Notes: generated by a model not told the origin, from the letters alone. A stretch of 64,000 bases of DNA from Anaerolineaceae bacterium (GCA_020634165.1 JACKCF010000001.1:1178001-1242000), one strand, 5' to 3'; shown: positions 33,911-42,145, counted from the first letter of the stretch. A program made the numbers and translations.

Positions 33911-35028
33911 TGGCACAAACAAGACCCATTTCAGCAAATGCTCCCGCGCGCTCGGCCAATGCCCAGAACGTCAGCTTTGTTGCCAGCCTGCGCGAAAATT
34001 GGCTCTACTGGCTGATTCTGATCGTGTTGGTGCTCTTCCCGTTTATCATTGGCTGGCTGTCCGGCGATAGCCCCTTTGGCACACCTCGCGGCGACCGCAT
34101 GGTTATGCGCGGTGAATCGGTCTATGCCCAGTCTGTTCTGATTAACATCTTCGCCCTATCTGTGCTGGTGATGTCCTACAACCTCATGTTTGGTTTTACG
34201 GGCGTCATCTCCTTTGGGCACGCCTTGTTCTTCGGCCTGGGTGGCTACCTGATGGGCATCATCCTTGAATTTGGCGGCATGGACCCCAACATCGGCCTGA
34301 TCGTTGCGCTGGTTGTTGTACTGGTTGTAACGGGCATACTCGGCTTTATCGTCGGGATTGTCTCATTGCGCCTGCGCGGCATTTACTTTGCCATTTTCAC
34401 GCTGGCGATTGCGGAAATGGGCTGGCTGTTCTTCCGCGGTCTCAGCATCACCAACGGCGAGGATGGCCTCAATGTCGCCTCTTTGCCGGAATGGCTTGAT
34501 CCAGCACGCAACCGCATTATGGTCTATTATGTTGGGCTGGCGCTGTTCGTGCTGACCTTCGTGCTGATCCGGCGGCTGGTCAATTCGCCAGTGGGCAGCG
34601 TGTTCCAGGCCATACGTGAGAATGAAGAACGCGCTCAGGTGCTCGGCTATAACACACTGCACTATAAACTGTTCTCGATTACCGTCGCCGGAATGCTGGC
34701 GGGCCTCGCTGGAATGCTGCTGGCGATCATGAACAAGGAAGCGCGCCCTGAAATTCTCAATGTCAGCGTTACGGTCGATGCCTTGCTGATGACCATCATC
34801 GGTGGCGTGGGCACGTTTACGGGTCCGGTGATTGGTGCCAGCGGTCTGCACCTTCTCGATACCTTCTTACGAGAAGCCGTCGTCACCATCGGCCCAATTA
34901 CGATTGACATTGGCGAGCGCTGGACGCTCATCCTGGGCTTCATCTTCGTGCTGGTCGTGCTGATCTTCCCTTATGGCATGGTCGGTACCTGGCAGCGCCT
35001 CCGAATGCGCTTTAAGCGTAGTAAGTAA
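33910..35028 (+). CDS. livM: Branched-chain-type ABC transporter permease LivM
   Basis: 372 residues. The N-terminal 60 residues are Ala/Ser-rich then hydrophobic. LivM features follow: MSYNLMFGFTGVISFGHALF, LRLRGIYFAIFTLAIAEM, and the cytoplasmic coupling loop VFQAIRENEERAQVLGYN. It ends with the usual TGPVIGAS and IFPYGMVGTW segments. It completes the importer with LivH, LivG and LivF. The genes are packed with overlaps of one to four bases and end at a palindrome followed by T-residues. Confidence 0.93.
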   Translation: MAQTRPISANAPARSANAQNVSFVASLRENWLYWLILIVLVLFPFIIGWLSGDSPFGTPRGDRMVMRGESVYAQSVLINIFALSVLVMSYNLMFGFTGVISFGHALFFGLGGYLMGIILEFGGMDPNIGLIVALVVVLVVTGILGFIVGIVSLRLRGIYFAIFTLAIAEMGWLFFRGLSITNGEDGLNVASLPEWLDPARNRIMVYYVGLALFVLTFVLIRRLVNSPVGSVFQAIRENEERAQVLGYNTLHYKLFSITVAGMLAGLAGMLLAIMNKEARPEILNVSVTVDALLMTIIGGVGTFTGPVIGASGLHLLDTFLREAVVTIGPITIDIGERWTLILGFIFVLVVLIFPYGMVGTWQRLRMRFKRSK

Positions 35029-35041
35029 TGTCAGACCCGTC

Positions 35042-35072
35042 GTAGGGACGCAGCACATGCTGCGTCCTTTTT
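35042..35072 (+). repeat. GTAGGG palindrome, copy 9, possible terminator
   Basis: GTAG followed by ten-base arms GGACGCAGCA/TGCTGCGTCC around CA (35046-35067), then TTTTT. The hairpin and T-run 14 bases after livM make it a plausible terminator of the transporter operon. Confidence 0.75.
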
Positions 35073-35196
35073 ATCTTCTTCGACCTGTGTTGGACTGCCT
35101 TGGTTCGGGCCAATTTATGTCGCGCTCAGGAAGCCTCGGCATAATTCATTTGCAGCCAAGTCAAAAAAAGAATCTCATAACAGGGGGAACCATACT

Positions 35197-36144
35197 GTGA
35201 AGTACAGAAGATTAGGCAACGGCGGTATGAAAGTCAGTGCCGTTTCGCTCGGTGGCTGGATCAATTTCGGCGGTGATGTCGTCGCCCGCGATCTCAATCG
35301 CCAGATCGTAGAGACAGCATACGATAATGGCATCAACTTCTTCGATCTGGCGGATGCCTACGAAAGGGGCGAAGCTGAAAAAGAGATGGGGAGCATCCTC
35401 AAACAGTATCCGCGCCATACGTTGGTTGTATCCAGCAAGCTGTTCTGGCCCATGAGCGATGACGTTAATGATCGCGGCCTGTCGCGCAAACACATCATGG
35501 AGAGCATCGACAAGACCTTGCAGCGCCTCGATATGGACTACATCGACATTTACTTCTGCCATCGGGCTGATCCCGAAACGCCCATGTATGAAACAGCCAA
35601 AGCCATGAGCGATCTGGTCGATGCGGGCAAGGTCCTGTACTGGGGTACATCAGAATGGCCGGCAGCGAAGATCGTCGAGGCTTACGAACTCTGCCTGCGT
35701 TACGGCTGGAATCTGCCACAGGTTGAGCAGCCCAATTACTCCATGCTCTATCGTGAGCGCGTCGAAAACGAAATCCTGCCTGCCACTGAACCGCGCGGGG
35801 TCGGCCTGGTGACGTTCTCACCGTTGGCCCAGGGGATGCTGACGGGCAAATACGACGATGGTGTGCCGGAAGGCTCACGCTTTGGCCGTGAAGATTGGGC
35901 ACGTGAGCGCGTCATGACCGAAGCCAACGCCCAGCGTGTGCGCAATCTCAAGCCCATTGCCGATGACCTGGGCATCAGTCGTGCCCAATTGGCCCTGGCC
36001 TGGAACCTGCGCCAGTACGGTGTCAGCAGCGTGATTACTGGTGCGACCCGTGCTGAACATATTGAGAATAACATCAAGGCGGCAGATGTTGAGCTGATGT
36101 CGGACGTCATCGAAATCATCGACCAGGCCCTGACAATCGATTAA
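35197..36144 (+). CDS. Aldo/keto reductase
   Basis: 315 residues starting with GTG 35197 behind AGGGGG. The TIM-barrel AKR tetrad is visible: Asp in NFFDLADAY, Tyr of the same motif, Lys in VVSSKLFW and His in FCHRADP. The sequence (MKYRRLGNGGMKVSAVSLGG, then NIKAADVELMSDVIEIID) resembles the Kv-beta/YghZ branch of AKRs. These reduce aldehydes or ketones with NADPH; the substrate is not known. It stands alone, with the palindrome-terminator upstream and an aldolase gene downstream. Confidence 0.88.
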   Translation: MKYRRLGNGGMKVSAVSLGGWINFGGDVVARDLNRQIVETAYDNGINFFDLADAYERGEAEKEMGSILKQYPRHTLVVSSKLFWPMSDDVNDRGLSRKHIMESIDKTLQRLDMDYIDIYFCHRADPETPMYETAKAMSDLVDAGKVLYWGTSEWPAAKIVEAYELCLRYGWNLPQVEQPNYSMLYRERVENEILPATEPRGVGLVTFSPLAQGMLTGKYDDGVPEGSRFGREDWARERVMTEANAQRVRNLKPIADDLGISRAQLALAWNLRQYGVSSVITGATRAEHIENNIKAADVELMSDVIEIIDQALTID

Positions 36145-36280
36145 GTGAGCAATCATCGTTTGACTCAATATCATCAACTGGCAACTTGATTATCGACGCC
36201 GTACAATCAAGACTCGCGATAATCCCACGCAGGACGAGCATTTCCTCGTCCTGTTGTGCATTCTGGAACAGGAGACTCCC

Positions 36281-36940
36281 ATGCAATCTGAACAGGTCGA
36301 TGCCCTGATTGAAGAAACCGCCATCGTCGCTGTGATGCGCGGCGCATTTGGCCCGGAAACAGCCCTTGAACTGGTCGAAACGCTGCTGGAATCGGGCATC
36401 AGGGTGTTTGAATTCACCATGAACTCCGATGACCCCATTGGCGCACTCAAAGCGGCGAAGGCCCAGTTTGGTGAGGAAGCCTGTATCGGTATGGGGACCG
36501 TCCTCAGCCCGGATGATGCCAACGCCGTAATCGACGCTGGGGCCGACTTTGTCGTATCGCCTGCCTTCCAGCCGGAGGTGGTGGAGGCGGTGTTGGCGCG
36601 TGATGTGCTCATGGTCCCTGGTGTCATTACACCCTCGGAAGCGCTGGCGGCGTGGGCGATGGGCGTCAAGGCGCTCAAGTTGTTCCCGATTGGTCCACTG
36701 AGTGTAGGCTACTTCAAGGCCATGTTCGGTGCGCTGAACCACATGCGTTTTATGTGCAACGGCAATATTGACGACCAGAACGCTGGCGAGTTCGTGCGGG
36801 CTGGTGCGATTGCTGTGGGCGCTGCTGGCTGGCTCACGGGTGATGGCTCCTGGCCGCTGAATCGGATTCGGTCACGGGCGCGCATTTTGCAGAACAGCAT
36901 TGCGGTTGCGCGCGGCGGTCAGCCGTATCTGGAAGCCTGA
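36281..36940 (+). CDS. eda: KDPG/KHG aldolase-like protein
   Basis: 219 residues from the ATG at 36281 with AGGAG six bases upstream. It is a class I aldolase barrel: IVAVMRG with the strand-1 Arg, the Glu region FEFTMNS, GMGTVLSPDDA, FVVSPAFQPEVV, VPGVITPSEALAAW and Schiff-base Lys in ALKLFPIGPL. Eda cleaves 2-keto-3-deoxy-6-phosphogluconate to pyruvate and glyceraldehyde-3-phosphate. Usual motifs read EVTLRT and KFFPA, so the two key stretches are slightly altered and another 2-keto acid substrate is possible. Confidence 0.85.
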   Translation: MQSEQVDALIEETAIVAVMRGAFGPETALELVETLLESGIRVFEFTMNSDDPIGALKAAKAQFGEEACIGMGTVLSPDDANAVIDAGADFVVSPAFQPEVVEAVLARDVLMVPGVITPSEALAAWAMGVKALKLFPIGPLSVGYFKAMFGALNHMRFMCNGNIDDQNAGEFVRAGAIAVGAAGWLTGDGSWPLNRIRSRARILQNSIAVARGGQPYLEA

Positions 36941-36961
36941 CATTAACAATGTCATAAAAGC

Positions 36962-36986
36962 AAAAGGGGCGCTCAGGCCCCTTTTT
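36962..36986. terminator. Bidirectional terminator between aldolase and LysM genes
   Basis: A 9-base-pair stem (AAAAGGGGC/GCCCCTTTT) around six bases, with A-run and T-run on its flanks. It serves the aldolase gene on the plus strand and the convergent LysM gene on the minus strand. Confidence 0.85.
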
Positions 36987-37006
36987 GTTTTAGTTTTGCT
37001 TCGTAC

Positions 37007-37591
37007 CTAGCTGATGTCTGAGGGCGACGAAGAATTTGGCTCGGCCCAGGCTGGGCAGGCCACATTGATATTGAGCACCTCACCGATTTGCAGATAGCCT
37101 GGGTTCGACAAATTGTTGGCTTCTGCGAGGCATTTGGTGTTGACGTTCATATCGCAGGCGATGAAGTCCAGCATATCGAACTGCTGCACAGTGTAGGTGG
37201 TGCCGCTCAGGTCGCGGCGCAGGATCGGATCGCGGTAGCAGGTCGTGCGGATGTTCTCTGGATTATCGACGGTGATACTGGTGCCACCACCCTGGCCCAT
37301 CAGCAGGGAATCGCGCTGATCGGAGATGCCAGGGATATAGCTCTGGCCATTGTAGGCCGGGCAGTCCTGCGGGATGATGACGACATCGCCAGGGAAGATG
37401 AGGCGTGGATTGCTCATTTCATTAGCTGCCACAATACAATCGAGCGAAACATCGTATTCCAGCGCAATCAGGTCCAGCACATCGCCAGCATTGACGATGT
37501 AATTTAAAGCTGGTTGTGCCAGAGCAATGAAGACCGTAGTGAAGAAGACGATGCCTGTTATCCAGTAGATGCGGCGGCGCTTCTGACGCAT
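37007..37591 (-). CDS. Membrane-anchored protein with two LysM-like domains
   Basis: 194 residues. A basic N-terminus (MRQKRRRIYW) and a single hydrophobic segment (residues 10-27) make a signal anchor. Two LysM-like modules follow: NYIVNAGDVLDLIALEYDVS to PGDVVIIP (about 30-75) and TYTVQQFDMLDFIACDMNVN to IGEVLNINV (about 131-177). LysM binds N-acetylglucosamine polymers such as peptidoglycan. Each module carries two Cys (DC/AC positions), perhaps disulfide-bonded outside the cell. No catalytic domain is attached. Confidence 0.78.
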   Translation of the reverse strand: MRQKRRRIYWITGIVFFTTVFIALAQPALNYIVNAGDVLDLIALEYDVSLDCIVAANEMSNPRLIFPGDVVIIPQDCPAYNGQSYIPGISDQRDSLLMGQGGGTSITVDNPENIRTTCYRDPILRRDLSGTTYTVQQFDMLDFIACDMNVNTKCLAEANNLSNPGYLQIGEVLNINVACPAWAEPNSSSPSDIS

Positions 37592-37809
37592 GTCAAATCC
37601 TAACGTGGCTCATATAACAGTTTTGATACTTACAGTTTACAAACGATTTTGTTGCAAGTCAGTATGGATTATCTCACTGATCGTTCGTTTTTCCAAACGG
37701 CAAGCAGTACTGTCCTGATAGATTGGTGCAGGGTGGCCCATTTTCGGTAGACTATTTGTATGGGCATAACCTGCTAACTGCGCAGGTTCTAACCAGCAAG
37801 GAGAGGCAG

Positions 37810-38196
37810 ATGGCGAATCGACGACATAGCTTACAGGTTTCAATTCCGGTGCAGGATCGCCAGCGAGCAAAAGCCTTCTACATAGGTAAACTGGGCCTGA
37901 AGCTCGTGAACGAGCACGAGTTTGGGACGGTGCTGGCTGCTTACCAGACGCGCATCAGCCTGGTCGAATCCGAGGATGCTGGCCGCGCAGGTTACAGCCT
38001 GGTGACGTGGATGGTCAATGATATTGATAAGCATATGGCCAAACTGCGCAGGGCAGGCATTGAATTCATGTCGTTCGACTTCGGCGCGATCAGGACGGTC
38101 GATGGTAAAGCAGAGATCGACGGCGATTACGTCGCCTGGTTCAAGGACAGCGAAGGCAATCTCCTCGCTATCGCTCAACTCGCTGATACGGACTGA
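37810..38196 (+). CDS. VOC-superfamily (glyoxalase-like) protein
   Basis: 128 residues from the ATG at 37810 with GGAGAGG upstream; the upstream frame (37723) is not coding. It has paired beta-alpha-beta-beta-beta modules: SLQVSIPVQDRQRAKAFYIGKLG and ends DYVAWFKDSEGNLLAIAQL, the usual metal-site Glu region of VOC proteins. Members include glyoxalase I, dioxygenases and resistance proteins, so the reaction is not predictable. It is followed by the proB promoter. Confidence 0.85.
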   Translation: MANRRHSLQVSIPVQDRQRAKAFYIGKLGLKLVNEHEFGTVLAAYQTRISLVESEDAGRAGYSLVTWMVNDIDKHMAKLRRAGIEFMSFDFGAIRTVDGKAEIDGDYVAWFKDSEGNLLAIAQLADTD

Positions 38197-38208
38197 TTTG
38201 ACCTTCCA

Positions 38209-38237
38209 TTGTGGCATAGCGAACCGCCGTCTATAAT
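38209..38237 (+). promoter_or_regulatory. Promoter of proB
   Basis: A perfect -10 TATAAT (38232-38237) with TTGTGG (38209-38214) 17 bases upstream, about 60 bases before the proB start codon. Confidence 0.65.
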
Positions 38238-38295
38238 CGCACTCGCCCGATGCTGGGCCTTCGTTTGCATAATCCAACACAGGTACATCACCATC

Positions 38296-39396
38296 ATGAA
38301 ACGCATTGTCGTCAAAGTCGGGACCAGCACGCTTACAGGTGGTGCGCCCCATATCCGCTCCCAGAATATGCTTGGCATTGTGCAGCAGGCGGCTGCACTT
38401 TATCAGCGCGGCTATGAGATTATTCTGGTGTCATCTGGTGCGCAGGCCGCCGGACGCGAACGCCTGAAATTCCCGGATTTGCCGCGCGCCCTGCCCGTCA
38501 AGCAGATGCTGGCTGCCGTCGGCCAGAGCTACCTGATGCGCCTGTACGGCGACCTGTTCGACATCTTCGAGATCGAAGTCGCTCAGGTGTTGTTGACGCG
38601 CGACGACCTCAGCATTCGCACGCGCTACCTGAATGCTCGTGATACCTTGCTGACCCTGATTGAGCAGCGCATTGTGCCGATCATCAACGAGAATGACACA
38701 GTGGCTACTGACGAAATCCGCGTGGGTGACAATGATAACCTGTCGGCGCTGGTGGCCAGTGCGCTTGATGCCGACCTGCTCATCATGCTGACCGACCAGC
38801 CCGGCCTGTTCACAGCCGATCCGCGCCAGGACCCAGCCGCAGAACTGATTACCAGTGTGCCGCGCGTCGATGGCGATTTGATGAAGCTGGCTGGTGGCGC
38901 TGGAACAGCTTCCGGTACAGGTGGCATGCTGACCAAGCTCCAGGCGGCGCAAACCTCAGCCCGCAGTGGCGTTCCGGCGATTATTGCCCAGGGCGCCGAG
39001 CCGAATGTGATTCTGCGTATCATCGATGGCGAGGCGCTTGGCACACGCTTTGAGCCGACATCATCGGCGCGTGAGAGCCGCAAGCGCTGGCTGCTGACCG
39101 ACCGCACCCAGGGCGCGGTCCACATCGACGGCGGGGCGGAACGGGCGCTGCGGCGGGCGGATGGGGCTAGTCTGCTGCCGGTGGGCATCACCCAGATAGA
39201 TGGTGATTTCAAGCGCAGTGCGACCGTGTCGATCTACAACGCCGCCGGAGCCGAAATCGCGCATGGGCTGACCAACTATGCCAGCGACGAACTGCGTCAG
39301 ATCGTGGGCAAGAAGTCGAGCGAGATCAGTGATGTGCTGGGGTACAGCTATGGCGATGCCGCCATCCACCGCAATTACCTGGTGCTGCTGGACTGA
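38296..39396 (+). CDS. proB: Glutamate 5-kinase
   Basis: 366 residues from the ATG at 38296; the longer frame begins in non-coding sequence. It phosphorylates glutamate to gamma-glutamyl phosphate, the first step of proline synthesis. The amino-acid-kinase domain shows KRIVVKVGTSTLT, VSSGAQAAGRERL, PIINENDTVATDEIRVGDND and MLTDQPGLFTADPR. A C-terminal PUA domain (about 275-355) is present. The partner proA is not adjacent: it begins 1.44 kb downstream behind an AT-rich insert. Confidence 0.93.
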   Translation: MKRIVVKVGTSTLTGGAPHIRSQNMLGIVQQAAALYQRGYEIILVSSGAQAAGRERLKFPDLPRALPVKQMLAAVGQSYLMRLYGDLFDIFEIEVAQVLLTRDDLSIRTRYLNARDTLLTLIEQRIVPIINENDTVATDEIRVGDNDNLSALVASALDADLLIMLTDQPGLFTADPRQDPAAELITSVPRVDGDLMKLAGGAGTASGTGGMLTKLQAAQTSARSGVPAIIAQGAEPNVILRIIDGEALGTRFEPTSSARESRKRWLLTDRTQGAVHIDGGAERALRRADGASLLPVGITQIDGDFKRSATVSIYNAAGAEIAHGLTNYASDELRQIVGKKSSEISDVLGYSYGDAAIHRNYLVLLD

Positions 39397-39443
39397 ATCC
39401 ATAGTGCTGAGGTTTGAGTGCTGAGTCTGTTCGCTAAGGTGCT

Positions 39444-39467
39444 GTAGGGGCACAACATGTTGTGCCC
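39444..39467. repeat. GTAGGG palindrome, copy 10
   Basis: A perfect 20-base palindrome, GGGCACAACATGTTGTGCCC (39448-39467), preceded by GTAG. It is the last copy seen; none occurs in the remaining 24 kb. Confidence 0.85.
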
Positions 39468-39487
39468 GACCGAATCGGTGTTATGGC

Positions 39488-39531
39488 TAGCATAAAACGG
39501 CAGCGAATAAGTTTCCATATGGTGCGCTTTT
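39488..39531 (+). repeat. 44-bp direct repeat, left copy
   Basis: Matches the stretch at 39930-39973 at 41 of 44 positions (core GCGAATAAGTTTCCATATGG). The two copies bracket a 94-residue open gene. Confidence 0.85.
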
Positions 39532-39603
39532 GTCGTGCGGCCAAATGAAAATTGTGGCTTGATCTACAAATGTGAATGAATATCAGCAGAACAGGGATAA
39601 ATC

Positions 39604-39888
39604 ATGGAAAACAATGATAGGTATTCTGAGTATGCCAAGATGCCTGAAGCTGGTATTTCACCTGTTGAAGCTTACAGAATCGCTGAGCATCGAGGACTAG
39701 ATCCTATAGCTTGTATGGCGATGGTAAAGGTAGTGTATGGCTTATCGATAGCTGAACTAAAAGATGTGAGCATAAAAGCCTATAACCCGGAGGACTCACT
39801 ATATGCCATGCAGGGTAGACTAGCATCTGAACTAAAAGAGTACATAGATAGTCTCGATGAGGATGGAAACGAAGTCGATGCCGATTAA
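39604..39888 (+). CDS. Small protein of unknown function in the proB-proA gap
   Basis: 94 residues, acidic, no signal or membrane segment. AGGGA precedes the ATG. The central stretch SPVEAYRIAEHRGLDPIACM followed by MVKVVYGLSIAELKDVSIKA is likely helical, and the C-terminus (EYIDSLDEDGNEVDAD) is strongly acidic. Codon use is AT-rich compared with proB and proA. It is bracketed by 44-bp direct repeats, which suggests it arrived as part of a small insertion or duplication. No family was recognised. Confidence 0.55.
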   Translation: MENNDRYSEYAKMPEAGISPVEAYRIAEHRGLDPIACMAMVKVVYGLSIAELKDVSIKAYNPEDSLYAMQGRLASELKEYIDSLDEDGNEVDAD

Positions 39889-39929
39889 CTGAGCATCACG
39901 ATCTTGTGAGCCTTTCGCTGATGGCAGGG

Positions 39930-39973
39930 TAGCACAAAACAGCAGCGAATAAGTTTCCATATGGTGCGGTTTT
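39930..39973 (+). repeat. 44-bp direct repeat, right copy
   Basis: Right partner of 39488-39531 with three mismatches. Its last bases run into the 15-bp tandem array. Confidence 0.85.
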
Positions 39974-40020
39974 TGATGGTGCGGTTTTTGATGGTGCGGT
40001 TTTTGATGGTGCGGTTTTTG
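39961..40020 (+). repeat. 15-bp tandem repeat, four perfect copies
   Basis: ATGGTGCGGTTTTTG repeated exactly four times. The unit derives from the end of the 44-bp repeat (ATGGTGCG followed by T-rich sequence), which is single in the left copy, so the array looks like a local slippage expansion. Confidence 0.93.
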
Positions 40021-40070
40021 GCAGAGTACCTTAGTTGTTAGGTTTAGAGAAAACATCCTCGTGATTTTAG

Positions 40071-40703
40071 ATGAAGACTATCACTTTGACCAAGACAATT
40101 GTGCTGATTCTATTAGTTTTTTTCATTGCTTCGTGCTCAATACAAAATGAGCCGACACAGTTTAGGGAGTTATTACTAAGAAATGATGGAGAGTGTTATC
40201 TCCCATGTTTCAACGACATTACTCCTGGCGTAACAACTTTCGATGAAGCAAACAGAATACTGGTAGAAAGCGATGAATTCTCAGGTGATGGAGACTCGAT
40301 GCAATACCGTGTGAATGGTGTTGTTCAAGCAACAATTGATTTGGTTCGGGCATCACCGATCAGCGGTAGTTATTTATCACGTATCGAATTTAGTTTTGAA
40401 GAACCTGATATGTTGAACCTGAACGATGTTATTGATGCGAGTTATGAACCAAACACGGTGTTTAGAGGTAATATAGCAGGGCCTGATGCGTTAAATCTGA
40501 TGTTGGCATTTGAGGAAGAACAAATCATTGTCTTCTTATCTGTTACAAATCGTGTCGACCCAAGTTCGCCAATCAATCGAATATGGCTTGTTGCAAAACA
40601 AGATTGGCAACTAACTCTTGATGACACAAGAACCATTCAAGGAATTGAACAACAGGTAGAGTGGTTAGGTTATGCACCAATTGAAGTATATCTGTCTCAA
40701 TAG
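40071..40703 (+). CDS. Lipoprotein with CxLPC motif
   Basis: 210 residues. The signal peptide ends in FFIASC (lipobox Cys22). The mature start has GECYLPCFNDITPGVTTFDEA, a Cys-x-x-x-Cys motif followed by an I(T)PG(V)TT element that I associate with small lipoproteins common in Chloroflexota (recollection, not a search result). The rest is beta-rich. It is AT-rich compared with its surroundings and lies in the insert between proB and proA. Function unknown. Confidence 0.7.
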   Translation: MKTITLTKTIVLILLVFFIASCSIQNEPTQFRELLLRNDGECYLPCFNDITPGVTTFDEANRILVESDEFSGDGDSMQYRVNGVVQATIDLVRASPISGSYLSRIEFSFEEPDMLNLNDVIDASYEPNTVFRGNIAGPDALNLMLAFEEEQIIVFLSVTNRVDPSSPINRIWLVAKQDWQLTLDDTRTIQGIEQQVEWLGYAPIEVYLSQ

Positions 40704-40764
40704 GGCCAGTGCATCGCAGAGTACCTACATTTAGGCTTTGAAAGTATTAACGTGCGCAGTTTGC

Positions 40765-40793
40765 TTGAGACGATTGCCGGTTGCCTGTATACT
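40765..40793 (+). promoter_or_regulatory. Promoter of proA
   Basis: TTGAGA (40765-40770), 17-base spacer, TATACT (40788-40793), about 47 bases before the proA ATG. It gives proA its own promoter now that it is separated from proB. Confidence 0.7.
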
Positions 40794-40839
40794 GGGACAA
40801 CCTTTCTGACCAGATAACGAATTCAGACGAGATTGCATT

Positions 40840-42120
40840 ATGGCGCAAGCAACCGCACAGACGTCCGTCATTGATATGGAAGCGATGGGCAAACGCGCCC
40901 GCACGGCTTCTTACGCGCTGGCGGCCCTCACCACTGAGCAGAAAAATGAAGCGCTGCTGGCTATCGCGGATGCCCTGGAAGCCAACACGGAGAGCATCCT
41001 GGCGGCCAATCAGCGCGATATGGATGCGGCGATTGAAAACGGCGTCGATGAAATCTGGATACGCGACCGCATCGACCTCAAGCGGCGCATGGCGGGCATC
41101 ATCGCCGATGTGCGCAACGTCGCCAGCCTGCCGGATCCGGTCGGGCGCGAGTACGACCATAATGTGCTCGATACGGGCATCCGCATCAATAAGCGGCGCG
41201 TGCCCTTTGGCGTCATCGGCACGATTTACGAGTCCCGCCCAAATGTCACCGTCGATATTTCGACTTTGGCGCTCAAGACGGGCAATGCGGTCATTCTGCG
41301 CGGCGGCAGCGACGTGCTCAACAGCAACCTGGAACTGGTTCGGGTGCTGCAAGAAGCGCTAACAGCCTGTGGCCTGCCCAATGATGCCATCCAGTACATC
41401 GCCAGCACCGACCGCGCTTACGTCACCCAGATGCTGAAAATGCACGACTATATTGACATGATTATTCCGCGCGGCGGCAACGGTCTGCACAACTTCTGCC
41501 GAGAGAACAGCACGATTCCGGTGATTATCGGCGGCATTGGTGTGTGCCATTTCTACGTCGATGCAAGCGCGAATCTGGATGCCTCCCTGCCGGTCATTCA
41601 CAACGCCAAGACGCAGCGTCCAGCGGTGTGCAATGCGCTCGATACGTTGCTGGTGAATGAAAAAATCGCTGCCGAATTTCTGCCGCGTGTGGTGGAAAAA
41701 CTGGGTGAAGCAGGCGTGGTCTTCAAAGCCGAGCCGAAAGCCTTCGCGCTGCTGGATGACAGCCGCGTCGACGCTGCCGGGCCGGATGACTTCGATACTG
41801 AATGGACAGCGCTCATCCTGGGCCTGAAAGTCGTCAGTGGGCTGGACGAAGCGATTGACCACATTCGGGAGCACACCACACAGCACAGCGATGGCATCCT
41901 CACGGAAACACCGGAGAATGCCGCGCGCTTCCTGAATGAAGTCGATAGTGCGGCTGTGTTCGTCAATGCCAGTACGCGCTTTAATGATGGCAGCGCGATG
42001 GGTCTGGGGGCCGAGGTGGCGATCAGCACGCAGAAGATGCACGCACGCGGCCCAATGGCGCTGGAGGAACTGACGACCTATAAGTGGATCGTTCAGGGCG
42101 ATTACACATCACGACCATAA
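40840..42120 (+). CDS. proA: Gamma-glutamyl phosphate reductase
   Basis: 426 residues. It reduces gamma-glutamyl phosphate with NADPH to glutamate semialdehyde in proline synthesis. It shows the aldehyde-dehydrogenase-like fold of ProA: VPFGVIGTIYESRPNVT, LKTGNAVILRGGSD, DMIIPRGGNGLH and catalytic Cys264 in TQRPAVCNALDT. The length is normal. It would normally follow proB directly; here it is 1.44 kb downstream and has its own promoter. A terminator follows. Confidence 0.95.
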   Translation: MAQATAQTSVIDMEAMGKRARTASYALAALTTEQKNEALLAIADALEANTESILAANQRDMDAAIENGVDEIWIRDRIDLKRRMAGIIADVRNVASLPDPVGREYDHNVLDTGIRINKRRVPFGVIGTIYESRPNVTVDISTLALKTGNAVILRGGSDVLNSNLELVRVLQEALTACGLPNDAIQYIASTDRAYVTQMLKMHDYIDMIIPRGGNGLHNFCRENSTIPVIIGGIGVCHFYVDASANLDASLPVIHNAKTQRPAVCNALDTLLVNEKIAAEFLPRVVEKLGEAGVVFKAEPKAFALLDDSRVDAAGPDDFDTEWTALILGLKVVSGLDEAIDHIREHTTQHSDGILTETPENAARFLNEVDSAAVFVNASTRFNDGSAMGLGAEVAISTQKMHARGPMALEELTTYKWIVQGDYTSRP

Positions 42121-42145
42121 TGTGAAATTCGTCGGGTAATTGAAG

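Noticed and set aside
39961..40020. CRISPR-like array
   Set aside because: The 15-bp units abut without spacers, so it is a simple tandem repeat; no cas genes are present.
40747..41352. Minus-strand frame of 201 residues
   Set aside because: Opposite proA and covers its promoter; no motif.
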